A stretch of DNA of 64,000 bases from Chrysoperla carnea (GCF_905475395.1 NC_058337.1:131213960-131277959), one strand, 5' to 3'; shown: positions 10,640 through 21,830, counted from the first letter of the stretch. Notes: generated from the sequence alone by a model not told the origin. A program made the numbers and translations.

Positions 10640-12384
10640 TTTTGACCCCTATGTCAAATCGCTTAAAGATTCCAATGACCAAGAACAATTCAATCGCACA
10701 GAAATAAATCTTATAGCCACAGAATTCTATAAAAATCTATACAGCCATGAAAGGGAGTCAGAAATACTAGAAACAAAGTTTGATCTTAATATTACTGATG
10801 AAGAAATACCCCCAATTTTAAATGATGAGATAGAATTTGTATTGGAAAATTTAAAATTAGAAAGAGCAGCAGGGCCAGATGGAATTACAAATGAACATTT
10901 AAAGTTTGCCAAAGATGTGTTATGTGAGCCGCTGAAAATTCTATTTAATAAAATATTAATAACTGGTAAAATTCCTGAAGAATGGCGGTTGACAAAAATT
11001 ACACTAATTCATAAAAAAGATGAAAAAAATAATATTTGTAATTATAGGCCAATTAGCCTCGCATCAGCTGTTTACAGAGTCTTTAGCAAGGCTATACAAA
11101 TACGAATTTCTCCAATACTAAATGAATACCAATCTCCAAACCAAGTTGGATTCAGAAAAAATTTTTCAACATTGGACAACATCTTAACTATAAATCAAAT
11201 TATTGAAAAAACAACAGAGTACCAAAGAACAATATATATGGCCTTTATAGACTTCAATAAAGCATTTGACTCTGTATTTCATAAATATATGATATATGCG
11301 TTATATAACAGCGGATTACACTTCAAATATATAAATCTGATCAAAGAAATGTACACCAATAATAAGATGTATGTAGAAACAGAAATATCAGGACCAACTT
11401 TTGAGCAAAATAGAGGTGTGAGACAGGGTGATCCCCTGTCCGCTGATATTTTCAACTGCATCCTAGAAACTATATTCAGACATATGGAATGGGATAGTTA
11501 TGGCTTAAATATAAATGGAGAGTATCTATCCAATCTCAGGTTTGCAGATGATGTAGTAATCTTTGCTGAATCAGCTGAAAAGCTGGAGACTATGTTAATG
11601 GAACTAGCTACAGAGATTAAAAAAGCGGGGCTATCCATCAATTATAATAAAACTGCAATCATTACCAACGGTACACACAGAAAAATATCAATTGAAGGGT
11701 ATGAATTGAAATACACCGAAGATTACATTTACTTAGGACAGCTAGTTAGTTTCGTCAACAAGGAAACAAAAGAGGTGCAAAGAAGATGTATTACAGCTTG
11801 GAAGAAATTCTGGTCCTTAAAAGAAATTTTAAAAGGAAACTTTCATTGGACAATTAAGCAGAAAGTCATGGATACATGCATCTTACCGGTAATGCTCTAC
11901 GGATGTCAAACTTGGTCTAGGAAAGACACAACAAACACAGCAATAGGAGTGTGTCAAAGAAAAATGGAAAGAGCAATACTAAATATACGACTACGCGATA
12001 AAATAACAAATAACAGTATCCGTGGTAAAACAGATCTTAAAGATGCGGTCTTCATGGCAAAAAAACTCAAGTGGTCTTGGGCCGGTCACATTCTAAGAAC
12101 GCAAGATGACCGATGGACTAAAAAACTAATATATTGGACACCTAATTACTGCAAAAGAAGGCAAGGAAGGCAGAATATAAGATGGATGGACGAATTTAAA
12201 CGTTATGCTGGTAACGAGTGGACCAGATTTGCAAGGGACAGACATGCGTGGAAAAATGCCATAAAAATCTTGTCAGCAATCTAAAAACATAAAAAATTTA
12301 AAATTACTTTTCCTTAAAAATGGAGGAGAGGCCCATACCCACTTAGTGGGTCCAGTGGCTAATTATTATTATTATTATTATTAT
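10640..12384 (+). mobile_element. 5'-truncated RTE-like non-LTR retrotransposon
   Basis: The body is the reverse transcriptase frame 10644-12284, followed by a short 3' UTR and an (ATT)n tail at 12362-12384. Microsatellite-type tails rather than poly(A) are typical of the RTE clade. The endonuclease domain and 5' UTR are absent, as expected from abortive reverse transcription. I could not identify a convincing target-site duplication. Confidence 0.85.
10644..12284 (+). CDS. Reverse transcriptase domain of an RTE-like LINE ORF2 (N-terminally truncated)
   Basis: The frame enters as DPYVKSLKDSNDQ at 10644 without an ATG and runs open to TAA at 12284. Counting from the TTG at 10842, the RT fingers begin with AAGPDGITNEHLK (9-21). 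Motif A is FIDFNKAFD (135-143), motif B RGVRQGDPLS (191-200), and the catalytic FADD box 234-237. YLGQLV, LYGCQTW and the C-terminal WAGHILRTQDDRW...GRQNIRWMDE segment follow; the C-terminal pattern is typical of RTE-type proteins in insect genomes. All active-site aspartates are present and no stop interrupts the frame, so insertion was fairly recent. Loss of the N-terminal endonuclease makes the copy dead for autonomous movement. Confidence 0.9.
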   Translation, partial: DPYVKSLKDSNDQEQFNRTEINLIATEFYKNLYSHERESEILETKFDLNITDEEIPPILNDEIEFVLENLKLERAAGPDGITNEHLKFAKDVLCEPLKILFNKILITGKIPEEWRLTKITLIHKKDEKNNICNYRPISLASAVYRVFSKAIQIRISPILNEYQSPNQVGFRKNFSTLDNILTINQIIEKTTEYQRTIYMAFIDFNKAFDSVFHKYMIYALYNSGLHFKYINLIKEMYTNNKMYVETEISGPTFEQNRGVRQGDPLSADIFNCILETIFRHMEWDSYGLNINGEYLSNLRFADDVVIFAESAEKLETMLMELATEIKKAGLSINYNKTAIITNGTHRKISIEGYELKYTEDYIYLGQLVSFVNKETKEVQRRCITAWKKFWSLKEILKGNFHWTIKQKVMDTCILPVMLYGCQTWSRKDTTNTAIGVCQRKMERAILNIRLRDKITNNSIRGKTDLKDAVFMAKKLKWSWAGHILRTQDDRWTKKLIYWTPNYCKRRQGRQNIRWMDEFKRYAGNEWTRFARDRHAWKNAIKILSAI

Positions 12385-12540
12385 GTCAGGCGCGTGATTG
12401 AAATATCAATTGAAGTCCGACGTTATTTTTCTGAGGATGGATTATCTAATAGCAAAACGAAGAGCGAATGACCAGAATGTTGCAGAAAAGTGAAGCACAA
12501 CGTTTATTATTCCAAATTAAACAAAGAGAAAATATAGGTT
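12385..12540. other. Short non-coding gap
   Basis: Nothing recognised between the LINE tail and the next repeat. Confidence 0.4.
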
Positions 12541-12725
12541 AGGGATTTCATTGTCCGATATCACCATAGAGATACATTTAAAAATTTGTTTTGCTAAAGG
12601 GAGATGGGCAACAATCTCGAATGCTTATAACTTCTTTGGTTTTTAGTCAATTTTAATAGATTTTGTCATGGTATCAAGTCTTGTTTTACATTTTTGTGCG
12701 TAATATGACAAATTCGAACTGCCGT
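12541..12725 (-). repeat. Dispersed repeat, inverted partner at 49745-49945
   Basis: 'tatcaccatagagatacat', 'gaatgcttataacttcttt' and 'gtcatggtatcaagtct' match, in reverse complement, 'atctctatggcgata', 'gaagttataagcattc' and 'agacttcataccataac' at 49.75-49.95 kb. Non-coding. A 15-base G run follows at 12741-12755. Confidence 0.7.
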
Positions 12726-12759
12726 ATTAAAAGAAGGAATGGGGGGGGGGGGGGGTGGT

Positions 12760-13074
12760 CTACATAGCATTATCATTTACTAACCGATTCTGGCGATTCT
12801 CTATTTCCTCGCCCAGGGCTTGCTTAGCAATTATACCCCAAATAATTTGATTCAAGTTGAAGTGCTTGCACAACTTATTATGAAATGTTGAATTTGTTAT
12901 ACCATATTTCCTGAGGTAGTATTTCGAATTACCTACACTTTCTTCATAGATGCAATCAACTTCATACCATAAATCAAATTGGCAGTCGAAGTTTAGATAG
13001 AATAGACAGAGGCTGTACATGGGAAGTATGTTTGCCACCTGTATTCTCACTGCAACACTTCCTTTCTCCCCCAA
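12760..13074 (-). CDS. Unrecognised 104-residue ORF, doubtful
   Basis: Open frame with balanced composition, unlike the low-complexity chance frames around it. The C-terminal part reads FHNKLCKHFNLNQIIWGIIA followed by a polar tail ending NRLVNDNAM. I recognise no family. It lies between repeats and lacks convincing promoter or splice signals, so it may be a fragment of a gene or transposon ORF. Low confidence that it is translated. Confidence 0.15.
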   Translation of the reverse strand: MGEKGSVAVRIQVANILPMYSLCLFYLNFDCQFDLWYEVDCIYEESVGNSKYYLRKYGITNSTFHNKLCKHFNLNQIIWGIIAKQALGEEIENRQNRLVNDNAM

Positions 13075-13194
13075 CCACCTTCATAATCTGCCGTGCGAGA
13101 GATTTCACTGATGTGGCAACCCTAATGTGAGTGCTATGCAAATATTTGCACATAAGCGCGTAAATATTTCCTGAATAAACAATATTAGTTGTGT

Positions 13195-13590
13195 GCGTAG
13201 TCATGGTAGGGATAATAAAATCGATGCCAACGCTTCCAGTGAAAAATTTTGGCGTTAAAGGAGACTGTTAGACTAATTCGCAGTTCTTCACATGTTTATG
13301 TTATAGAAATGTCAAATTAAATTTATTGAAAAACACGAATTAATTAAACTTAATGCATTAAAAATTGTGAAAATAAGAAATCAAATTGCACAAATATTAT
13401 TTTTCAAATGTAAATTATCATAATTATTTATTTAAATTTGTGAGACAATAATATTAAATTTTCAATGTAAGTCATTAATGCAGTTCATACAATTATATAT
13501 GTATCCATACAATTCTATAATTAAAGTAGTGTATCGTTACCATGGAAACGAAACTCACACACGGAGCGAATAATGGACCATTTATTTGAA
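13195..13590 (+). repeat. ~0.4-kb dispersed repeat, copy A
   Basis: Begins 'ttgtgtgcgtagtcatggta' and ends near 'gtatcgttaccatggaaacg'. The same sequence, with ~10% scattered differences, occurs in the same orientation at 55271-55650. AT-rich, no ORF. The copy lies close upstream of the putative first exon at 14.09 kb and could supply part of its 5' region. Confidence 0.9.
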
Positions 13591-14093
13591 CCATATTGTC
13601 TAATATAAGTGAGTGGTTTGTTCAAATGATTCAAATACCTGCGCAAACACTGACAACTGTTCTAAGCGAAAATGTCCAATAGTATAAGCGAGCGAATAAG
13701 GCGCAGGGTATACAGGAGACATGAATGCATGGCTGCTAGTGTTTTACATTTACGTGAAGCCAGCAGTATATGTTATGTATTAGTTGGTGCACAAGTTGTC
13801 AAGTGTGTGTATTTAAAAAAAAAAAATTAACTAGTAAGGGGTGTTCTTCTTGTATTGAAATGTTTTGAAAATCAAAATTGAATGTTATTTTAGTGATATA
13901 TTATACAAAACGTAAAAAAAATAATTAATTATAATTAACCAAAACCAAGTATTTAATTAAACTTAATTCATTGAAAATTTTTATATAAAAATACAAGTGA
14001 AGTTCTTTATTTTGTTTGCGAAATTTTCCATTTTTTATTTATTTATTTATTTATTATTATTATTAAAAAAGGTGTCCAAATGGTTACATATTT
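13591..14093 (+). promoter_or_regulatory. Putative promoter and 5' UTR of the signal-peptide gene
   Basis: Bases 13590-13810 are more GC-balanced than the surroundings and contain a TATAAG motif at 13683-13688. An upstream ORF of 20 codons (13721-13783, starting MNAWLLVFY) precedes the main start. A simple (ATTT/ATT)n stretch lies at about 14037-14064. Assignment rests only on position upstream of the exon at 14094; no transcription start is proven. Confidence 0.3.
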
Positions 14094-14169
14094 ATGGCGC
14101 TACGAACTTTTCAATTCTGCATTGTGTTTACAATAGGGGGAATATTGATAAACTCCACAGTATTATCGA
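14094..14169 (+). CDS. First coding exon: signal peptide of an unidentified secreted or membrane protein
   Basis: The frame starts with ATG GCG CTA CGA and encodes MALRTF, a hydrophobic core CIVFTIGGILI, then NSTVLS. It ends one base into the next codon at a strong donor, A|GTAAGTG. A basic residue, an 11-residue apolar core and a polar small-residue end are the textbook layout of a secretory signal peptide, and the donor lies just past the expected cleavage site, as is common for insect secreted proteins. The exon is too short to show as an ORF. The next exon must begin in phase 1. One candidate with that phase is at 58747-58802, implying a ~44.6-kb intron unless others lie between. The protein family is unknown to me. 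Confidence 0.55.
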
Positions 14170-16588
14170 GTAAGTGTTGAATTTTTTTTTCATGTTTTTT
14201 TTAGATTCTAACCACAAAAAATTGAGATACAAATTCCATGTTTGATTCTGTCATACCATTTTTTTTCTTAATAAAAATCTATTTAAAAATATTTTTGTTA
14301 TTGAATAAGCAAATATGGCGGTGTTTTCTATTTCATTGTGAATGTTATACACAATATTTCGCTTAATTTTTTATATTATAAACATAATTAAATCAAATTT
14401 AAATAGTTTTTTATTAAATTTAATGAATTCGTCGAATATTTCTCCGTTTTTTCGTTTGATTGTACAATTATTTTCAGCTGTCAAAATGAAAACATGAAAA
14501 CATACTTTTCATTTAAAGTTTAAAGTCAAAATGTTTTTCGTAATATTTCCTGGATTGCTTATTTTTTTTATTCAATTTTTCCTTATTTTAAAATGTAATT
14601 CATGGTAATTTTATTCGAATGAAAAATATTGAGGTTATAAAATTTATACAATTGTTTGTAAATTTTCGTTTGAAGTAATTTACAATTGTAATTTGTTATT
14701 GTATTTATGTTATTTAATCCAGGAAAAATAGGAATTTTTGTTGTTGTTGTTGTAAAAGAATTATGTAATGTTATGTTAACTAGGTCAAGTCATTGGCGTC
14801 GGCTTTTTAAAATAAATGAAACATGTTTTGGTCATACATGTGTCAGGTCAACTCGGAAGTGTATTTTTTTAACCTAATGGAATGTTGCTTTACGGAATTC
14901 CTGTATTTTTTTTGTTGAATTAATTATTCTTGTGTTCATCTCCCCTCGGTTATTATTTTTCTGGTTTTTGGTTATTAATATGCGCATATTTTATTATTTA
15001 CTATTTTTTGGGTCGTGTAAAAATATTACGGTATGCATAGAGTTTTAGAATAGAATTTTAGGGGAATTGTTTAGGGGAGTCAAACTACACTTGTCATAAA
15101 AAAAATCGCACCCCAAGAAAATATTTTCGAAATTTCAAATATTTTTATCGAGTAAAATAGTTAAATCGAGATCATTTACAACTCATTGAACCTACACAAG
15201 TTTTCGAATGAGTTGCAACATGATTTTATAAGTAACTGACACTACATTTGACCCAAAATTCGACTTATTTTGCTTCATATTATGAATACTATTATGTTAA
15301 CGGTTTTAGTTTTGTGGTTGATTCTACATTTATCCCTCTGTAGTTAAAAATGCGCTCAAAACTTTATGATATATGAGTTATTTAACAAAATTAAAGTGTG
15401 ACTGACACTACAGGCAAGAGGGAGTCGCGCTCGAGGGTGTTTTTAAACTTTGAATATCTTTATACAGAATTATGATTTTAAATTATATCTGGGGCCAAAT
15501 TACATAAAATAAATTATTGAGAAATGGTATGAACAAGAACGTTAGTATTTTAGAATCAAATTTATTAGAAAAATAAATTGTGACTGACACTACCGTCACT
15601 TTGAATTGCAAAATCGTTGTATAGTAATTTTTTTTCCCGATTCATGGCACACATTTCCTTAACCTATTCCGCTTACGGCCAAATGTTTTCGAATTTTATA
15701 CGTGTATTACTTTTTTGAAGCTTTTTACTGCGCTTTTTAGATTAATAAGTAATTACAAATCTTCTAATTTAGAAAAAAGGCTTTTAGTTTAATACTAGTT
15801 TATCTTTTGGAGGCAATAATTATTTTTTGGGAGCAAATCAAAAGATGCGCTTTTCTTTCTAATTCTGCTTAGTAGTTTCAGGGTATCTAGAATATCCTAC
15901 CGTGCGTGCTTTTTTTTTAGAGAAGTGCAAGGGTTTGAACTACATCTAAAAATGATAGATTTTCTTCGCAATCTCACAAACTTTATGCTTATCCCCATAT
16001 AGTTTGTCTTTTACGTAAAGAAGCCGAATTTTTTAAGAGCTCAGAATTTTTAGAACCATCTATTCACCATCTTCTGCTATCAGCCTCATCATCTTAAAAG
16101 CTTTTCGAGGTGCACCCTCGAACCTACTAAAGTCTGTTAGAAATTTTTTTCAAAAGCTTTTCTTCCATCTTTGGAGGTTGAAATTATCGAAACTAATGTT
16201 TTACTTGAATGAATTTTACAAGGTTTTGGATGTAGTAATTATCTTTAAAATTGTAGTCCGACTCTGTTTATTTAAAAAAAATTACTCGAATTTTCTTCAA
16301 CGGACGACACACAATCTAGAAATCTCTAGTATAAAATTGGAATCATTTCCCTGCATGATCACACCTTTCTCACTTTTCCCATCTTTCAACATGCTTGCCA
16401 GAAAAGTTTGTTTTAATTTTCGCTTTTTAATTTTTTTTTTGAGTGAATTCTTTGATTTCTTCTTAGAGTTCTTCCTTCTTGATTTTTGTCCTTTAGAATT
16501 CATTTTTTTATCATTAAAAGAACTAGAGGTGAATTTAATAGGTGGACAAAGGAGCAGTTATCCACTGCTTTCTCGAAATAAGCTAATC
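14170..16588. other. Putative long first intron, first part; no gene
   Basis: AT-rich. The motif GT(A/G)ACTGACACTAC occurs at 15232-15245, 15398-15411 and 15580-15593. A lysine-rich frame on the minus strand at 16297-16503 sits antiparallel to a low-complexity plus frame, and neither looks real. No supported exon seen. Confidence 0.45.
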
Positions 16589-17518
16589 AGGTCAGTCGAT
16601 AATGAACGATAGAACATTGGTCAGATATTTGCTAAGTAAAATGAATTTACTAAAGCTGAAAATTGTTATACATATTGTATATTGCATATAAATATAACAG
16701 TTATGATTGTCATTCAGTTAGGTCAGTCAGCCCTTATTTATGAACAATAAATAAATAAGATTCATTTAAATACCACTGAAATCAAAAATGAATCTTTATT
16801 TTTTGTTCATAAATAAGGGCTGACTGACCTAACTGACTGACAATCATAACTGTTATATTTATATGCAATATACAATATGTATAAAAAACTTTCAGCTTTA
16901 GTAAATTCATTTTAGTACCACGTAAAACTTAGCAAATATCTGACCCCTGTTCTATCGTTCGTAATCGACTGACCTAAAGCTTAAAATTGTTATACATATT
17001 GTATATTGCATATAAATATAACAGTTATGATTGTCAGTCAGTTAGGTCAGTCAGCCCTTATTTATGAACAATAAATAAATAAGATTCATTTAAATACCAC
17101 TGAAATCAAAAATGAATCTTTATTTTTTGTTCATAAATAAGGGCTGACTGACCTAACTGACTGACAATCATAACTGTTATATTTATATGCAATATACAAT
17201 ATGTATAACAATTTTCAACTTTAGTAAATTCATTTTAGTACCACGTAAAACTTAGCAAATATCTGACCCCTGTTCTATCGTTCGTAATCGACTGACCTAA
17301 AGCTTAAAATTGTTATACATATTGTATATTGCATATAAATATAACAGTTATGATTGTCAGTCAGTTAGGTCAGTCAGCCCTTATTTATGAACAATAAATA
17401 AATAAGATTCATTTAAATACCACTGAAATCAAAAATGAATCTTTATTTTTTGTTCATAAATAAGGGCTGACTGACCTAACTGACTGACAATCATAACTGT
17501 TATATTTATCTGCAATTT
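16589..17518. repeat. Tandem array of long palindromes
   Basis: Bases 16589-16975 form one palindrome: 'aggtcagtcgat' at the left edge pairs with 'atcgactgacct' at the right, and the inner arms 'aattgttatacatattgtat...cccttatttatgaac' pair around a centre near 16775. The hairpin plus right flank then repeats with periods 324 and 323 ('aattgttatacatattg' at 16661, 16985 and 17308). The third copy is cut within its right arm at 17518. The units are almost identical. It looks like a MITE amplified in tandem. No coding capacity. Confidence 0.93.
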
Positions 17519-17524
17519 GAACAC

Positions 17525-17886
17525 CTTAAGGAGTATTCCTCACCAGTAATAGAAAAAAATAAATTTGTAGAAAATGATCCAAATTTTTAGTATGTTGTAG
17601 TTAACGATACATATTATTAAATCAAAAAAAAATTTGGGTATCTTATCGATCAATTAAGAGAGTATTTAATTAATTAAAAATATACTAAATAACATAGCAT
17701 GATATGAGGATGATTATGTTATTTAGTGTATTTTTAATTAAGAATTACTCTCTTAATTGATCGATAAGATACCCAATTTTTTTTTTTGATTTAATAATAT
17801 GTATCGTTAACTACAACATACTAAACATTTGGATCATTTTCTACTAATTTAATTTTTTCTATTACTGGTGAGGGATCCTCCTTAAG
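17525..17886. mobile_element. 362-bp near-perfect palindromic MITE
   Basis: The two halves are inverse copies: 'cttaaggagtattcctcacc' at 17525 pairs with 'ggtgagggatcctccttaag' ending at 17886, and 'gttaacgatacatattatt' and 'cttatcgatcaattaagaga' pair inward to a centre near 17705. Both edges contain TTAA, which could be a piggyBac-type target duplication with TIRs starting GGAG. It lies directly against the truncated third palindrome of the preceding array. Confidence 0.9.
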
Positions 17887-18604
17887 TGACAAATTGTTGA
17901 ATGGATTTTGGCAGGAGTAATGTTTTTTCAAAGTAGAATTATCTTGAAAAGCATAAATATTGAAAAGTATGAAAAATTTGAGAGTAGATTTATTTAAGAG
18001 TAGAAAAAATGTTCAAGCAAGTTTTTTAAGAGTATATTTTAATTAAAGTATAATTCTTCGAAAGTGGAAATATTGTAACGTAGAAAAATTGTGCCGTAGT
18101 AAATATTTTGTCATAGAAAAATAAAAAGAATTTTCTTTTTCTGCCTTTTATTTGAATTGGAATATTATGATAATTTTTATAAACGGTACAATTTTGTGCC
18201 GTTGCCTTGGGCTTTAAATATTTCTACAACAAAATATTTTTCGATATAAAAAGTAAATTTATAATATAAGTAAGTACTATTTTATGAAGATAACATATTT
18301 TTGAACAGTTTTTCATATAAGACCTTTTTTTTCGTAAAATATAATATTTAGTTTATATTTTATGGTAAGTAGGTAGTATTTATATCCTTTCGAGTTTCGA
18401 CCCAATTTATCACGAAGGCGGATACAATAAAGAATGAGTTCCTTCATTCTTGAATGTATATATGTGGAATGGTTTTCTAAATTTATTACGAAAACTTTCA
18501 AGGGGGAAATTATTTGAGTGATTCATGGCATTTTTTTTTTTGAGGTTTGTTTCATGTAGGAGCCCTAAAAAATTTATCTTCTATTAAAATTATTGTAAAC
18601 AAGT
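17887..18604. other. Non-coding, nothing recognised
   Basis: AT-rich. Several imperfect repeats of 'agtagaaaaattgt'-like words occur, but no clear unit. A 62-residue minus frame at 18313-18501 looks like chance. Confidence 0.4.
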
Positions 18605-19030
18605 GTAAAAAAACAATTGACAGAGTTAATTGTTGAAATACCATGTATAGACAGTGTTGATCCACTCTTAGATAGCCACACATTCATAACTGATATTCCC
18701 ATATAATACATACTATAAAATTTGATGTTGCACCTAGCCCTCGTGAGTAAGCAGTGATGTTTAAAGAAAATGTTTTAAACAAAAGTTGTTTACATTTTTT
18801 TATAAGTTTATTTTTTACATTTTGTTCTATCTCTAACAGTTTACAAGTTGGGTCCTACGGATCCAAGACCCAATTGACCTATGTTGCTCATTTACGAACT
18901 CGCCCTCAGTTTTTACGCCCTAAGCACGCTATAAAAATTTCAGCTTGGTATCTCTTTTCGTTTTTGAGTAATCGTGATGACGGACAAACAGACAGGCAGA
19001 CAATTCGGTTAATAATGATGAAAATGAATC
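18605..19030 (+). repeat. 0.55-kb dispersed repeat, plus orientation
   Basis: Starts 'aaaacaattgacagagttaa' and includes 'gaaataccatgtatagacag', 'acaagttgggtcctacgg' and 'tcatttacgaactcgccctc'. The open frame over 18754-19044 is only a read-through of this repeat: the same peptide pattern (QLTYVAHLRTRP) appears on the minus strand in the copy at 63.1-63.4 kb. Confidence 0.85.
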
Positions 19031-19044
19031 CAAACTTGTTATAA

Positions 19045-19300
19045 GGGGATATTTGGGGTCGCTGAACACGAATATCATGACAGAATTGGTCTCAGAGGTA
19101 TGTTTTGCTCAGGGTAAACGGTTCCTCGTCGCCTAGTGGAGTTTTCGGGTAATTTGTTATATAATCGGACCAAACTCGTTACACGAGGGTTTTTGGGTCG
19201 CTGACAATGAATATCGTGACAGAATTGGTCTCGGAGATAGTCTTAGTATTTATAGACTTTCGTAACTTTTGGGTACCAATTACTGTTGTAAACAAGCTAT
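19045..19300 (+). repeat. Repeat containing 'gaatatc(a/g)tgacagaattggtctc'
   Basis: Two internal copies of 'cacgaatatcatgacagaattggtctc'-type sequence lie about 145 bases apart (near 19067 and 19207). Related blocks occur at 25727-25990 ('gtagtgatattcgtgttca'). Non-coding satellite-like repeat. Confidence 0.6.
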
Positions 19301-19382
19301 TTATGTGAATGCGACCTTTATGGCTCACATAATCAACTTCCCTAATAATAAATATTCCATATTAATTATTTTTATTTATAAC

Positions 19383-19455
19383 AAAGATGTGTAGCTTAGA
19401 GGCTAAACACATGCTGTGTAGTCAAGGACTTCGGTGTTTAAGACCCGGCACGTGC
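19383..19455 (+). repeat. tRNA-like segment, possible SINE head
   Basis: 'tgtagcttagaggctaaacac' fits box A (TRGYNNARNNG) and 'ggtgtttaagaccc' is a weak box B about 40 bases later. No clean cloverleaf forms, so it is more likely a decayed tRNA-derived element than a tRNA gene. Confidence 0.3.
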
Positions 19456-19544
19456 AAAAATTTTATCTATTACTTACCTATTCAAATTCATAAAATTCAA
19501 TATTCGTAAATATTTCTGTAAATATTAGTTTATAAAAATTAATG

Positions 19545-20035
19545 ATGCTAGGAAAAAAATTTTGTCATAGGTGTTCATAAAATCACCTAATTAGTCACAT
19601 TTCCGGTTGTCCGTCCGTCCGTCTGTGGACACGATAACTCAAAAACGAAAAAAGATATCGAGCTGAAATTTTTACAGCGTACTCAGGACGTAAAAAGTGA
19701 GGTCAAGTTCGTAAATGAGCATCATAGGTCAATTGGGTCTTGGGTCCGTAGGACCCATCTTGTAAACCGTTAGAGAAAGAACAAAAGTTTAAATGTAAAG
19801 AATGTTCCTTATCAAAAATTAAACAACTTTTGTTTGAAACATTTTTCGTATACGTCACTGTTTACCCGTGAGGGCGCTAACTAGGCGGAAATTTTATAAT
19901 ATGTACTATACTTGATTATCAGTTATGTATGTGTCACATGTTTGTATGTGTAATGTGATAAAGAAAATAACACTGATTATGCATAGTATTTCAACAATTA
20001 ACTCAGTCAATTGTTTGTTTTCACTTGGTTTATTT
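19545..20035 (-). repeat. 0.55-kb dispersed repeat, minus orientation
   Basis: Holds 'ggtgttcataaaatcaccta', 'ttccggttgtccgtccgtcc', 'tcgagctgaaatttttacag', 'cccatcttgtaaaccgttag' and ends 'aattaactcagtcaattg'. Inverted relative to the copy at 18.6 kb, so the pair could form a large hairpin. Confidence 0.88.
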
Positions 20036-21309
20036 AAGATATTTTTGGCAAGAACTTGCCGTTTTTATAGCGCTAGTAACCGAAATTAATGAAAAATAAA
20101 GTAATTACAGGCAGGACAAAAAGCTCGCAATGTAAAGTTATAACAAGTTGAGAGAGGAAAAAATGATGCCAGATCCCAAATATTAAGGAAATGTCTTTGC
20201 CTGGCTATATGTTTCCTATATTTAATTCTATGTCAAGCAATTTAAAGTTATTAGCAAATGTTAATATTGAAATATTAAAAAGTTCTAATTTATTAAAGGA
20301 TTTTTATTTGTCCACAAAAAATTACCATTTTCCACCCATTATTATATATGGGCTTTTTTTTAAAACAATTTATATCAGACGCTGGAGAAACGGGGTGCTG
20401 TTATTCTAGTTCCTGATCCGGTTTAAGGAAATATACACCCGGGTCTGATTCTTGGCCATCTTATAATAAGTTTATTGAAAGCTATTAAACTGGCACCCAA
20501 CGATTATACCCACCACGATTTGAATTTGTAATTGAGTTGAAATACTAATGAAGAACATGCCCAAAATTTTTTTTTTTTATTTTCTTAATATTTATGCATT
20601 TTTGAAATTTTGTTATTTTTAGTTTTACTAATTAGTTTTAATTAATCATTAAATTCTATAACGAATTTGAATTTTTTTGTTGCTTTATTTCATTTTATTC
20701 CCCAAAAAACGTATTAAAACACAAAAACAATTCTTATAATTTATGCACGAGTTACATTGGCCATAAAAAATGTATATCGCGTGCGTGTATAACTTTAATA
20801 TATTATATAACTAGAATTTTTTTTTTTGGTAAAATTTCACGTCACTTCCATTGTTTAACATATTTTATTAAGCATGCCGAAAAGAAATTTGCATATGGAA
20901 TTGATGTTTTTTTTTGGCTAATGATTGTGAATTTAATAATCTGTGTAAGAATATTAAGGGAGTTAAAAAATTTTGATTTGTTATCAGATCTTCAAATTTA
21001 GTCATTTAGATTATATCTAGAAATATCAAACCATTTTACTTACCTTTTTATATACGATTAATTTAAAGTAAACAGTTTAACGGTTTTATTCGTTTAATAT
21101 GATTTCTTTGATTCAAAACGATAAATATACTCATCAGATATTGAAGAAAAATTAAAAAACACAAAATTTTACCAAAATTTCAAAGATCTCTGCGAAAAAT
21201 CATCGTTTTGAGAAACTCAATAATTAAAAGATTTGTACTTTCTAGTTTTGGAATCTATTGGTCAAAAATTTTTTCCACCCCTTCCTGCTTTATACGGAGA
21301 GTTGAAAGA
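20036..21309. other. Non-coding, nothing recognised
   Basis: AT-rich with T runs. Short frames have no family signature. Confidence 0.45.
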
Positions 21310-21830
21310 GTGAAAAATGTTATCCCCTTTTTAACCGATTTCAAACCAAAAAGAGGAGGTTCTCAATTCGACTGTTTTTTTTTTTTTTTTTATGTTTGTT
21401 ACCTCAGAACTTTTGACTGGGTGAACCGATTTTGATGATTCTTTATCTATTTGAAAGGTAGTGCTTCCCGTGTGGTCCCATTTCATTTTGGTCGAGTTCT
21501 AATAACGACATCCATGAGAAAATCATAAAAGTCTTAAATTTGCATTAAGTATGCACGACAAGAGGACGAATAACTCAATATCACGTCAACCGATTTCGAT
21601 GATTCTTTTTTTAGTGACAAGTTAGTTAGTGTACTTTAGATTCACTAAAAATCACAAAATAGAAAAAACTTTTAACAAATAGAAAACCGACTTCAAAAGA
21701 AAATCTTTTCCAAAACAAATTAATATGCACTAAAAAGTAAAAAAATAACGATATTATAATGCAGTTAAAATTATTGTTACTTTTGGAGTAAGATTTTTGG
21801 ATACAAATCTGCATTTATCTCTACGTCTGA
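21310..21830 (+). repeat. 'Accgacttcaa' repeat family, copy 1
   Basis: Contains 'tttcaaaccaaaaagaggag', 'tcaattcgactg', 'gaaccgattttgatgattc', 'cattaagtatgcacgacaag' and 'aaccgacttcaaaagaaaat'. The same blocks in the same order occur at 46430-47870 and, in inverse, at 56.9-57.4 kb. One relative carries a Pif1-type helicase fragment, hinting at a Helitron-like origin. Confidence 0.85.

Noticed and set aside
16178-16612. 144-residue plus-strand ORF and antiparallel lysine-rich minus-strand ORF (16297-16503)
   Set aside because: The plus frame is mostly F/L/I low complexity mirroring a Lys/Arg-rich A-tract-like minus frame. No recognisable domain, splice signal or promoter on either strand; a chance product of a purine-rich stretch.
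19383-19455. Functional tRNA gene
   Set aside because: Box A is good, but box B is weak and acceptor and T stems do not pair, so I list it only as a possible SINE head.
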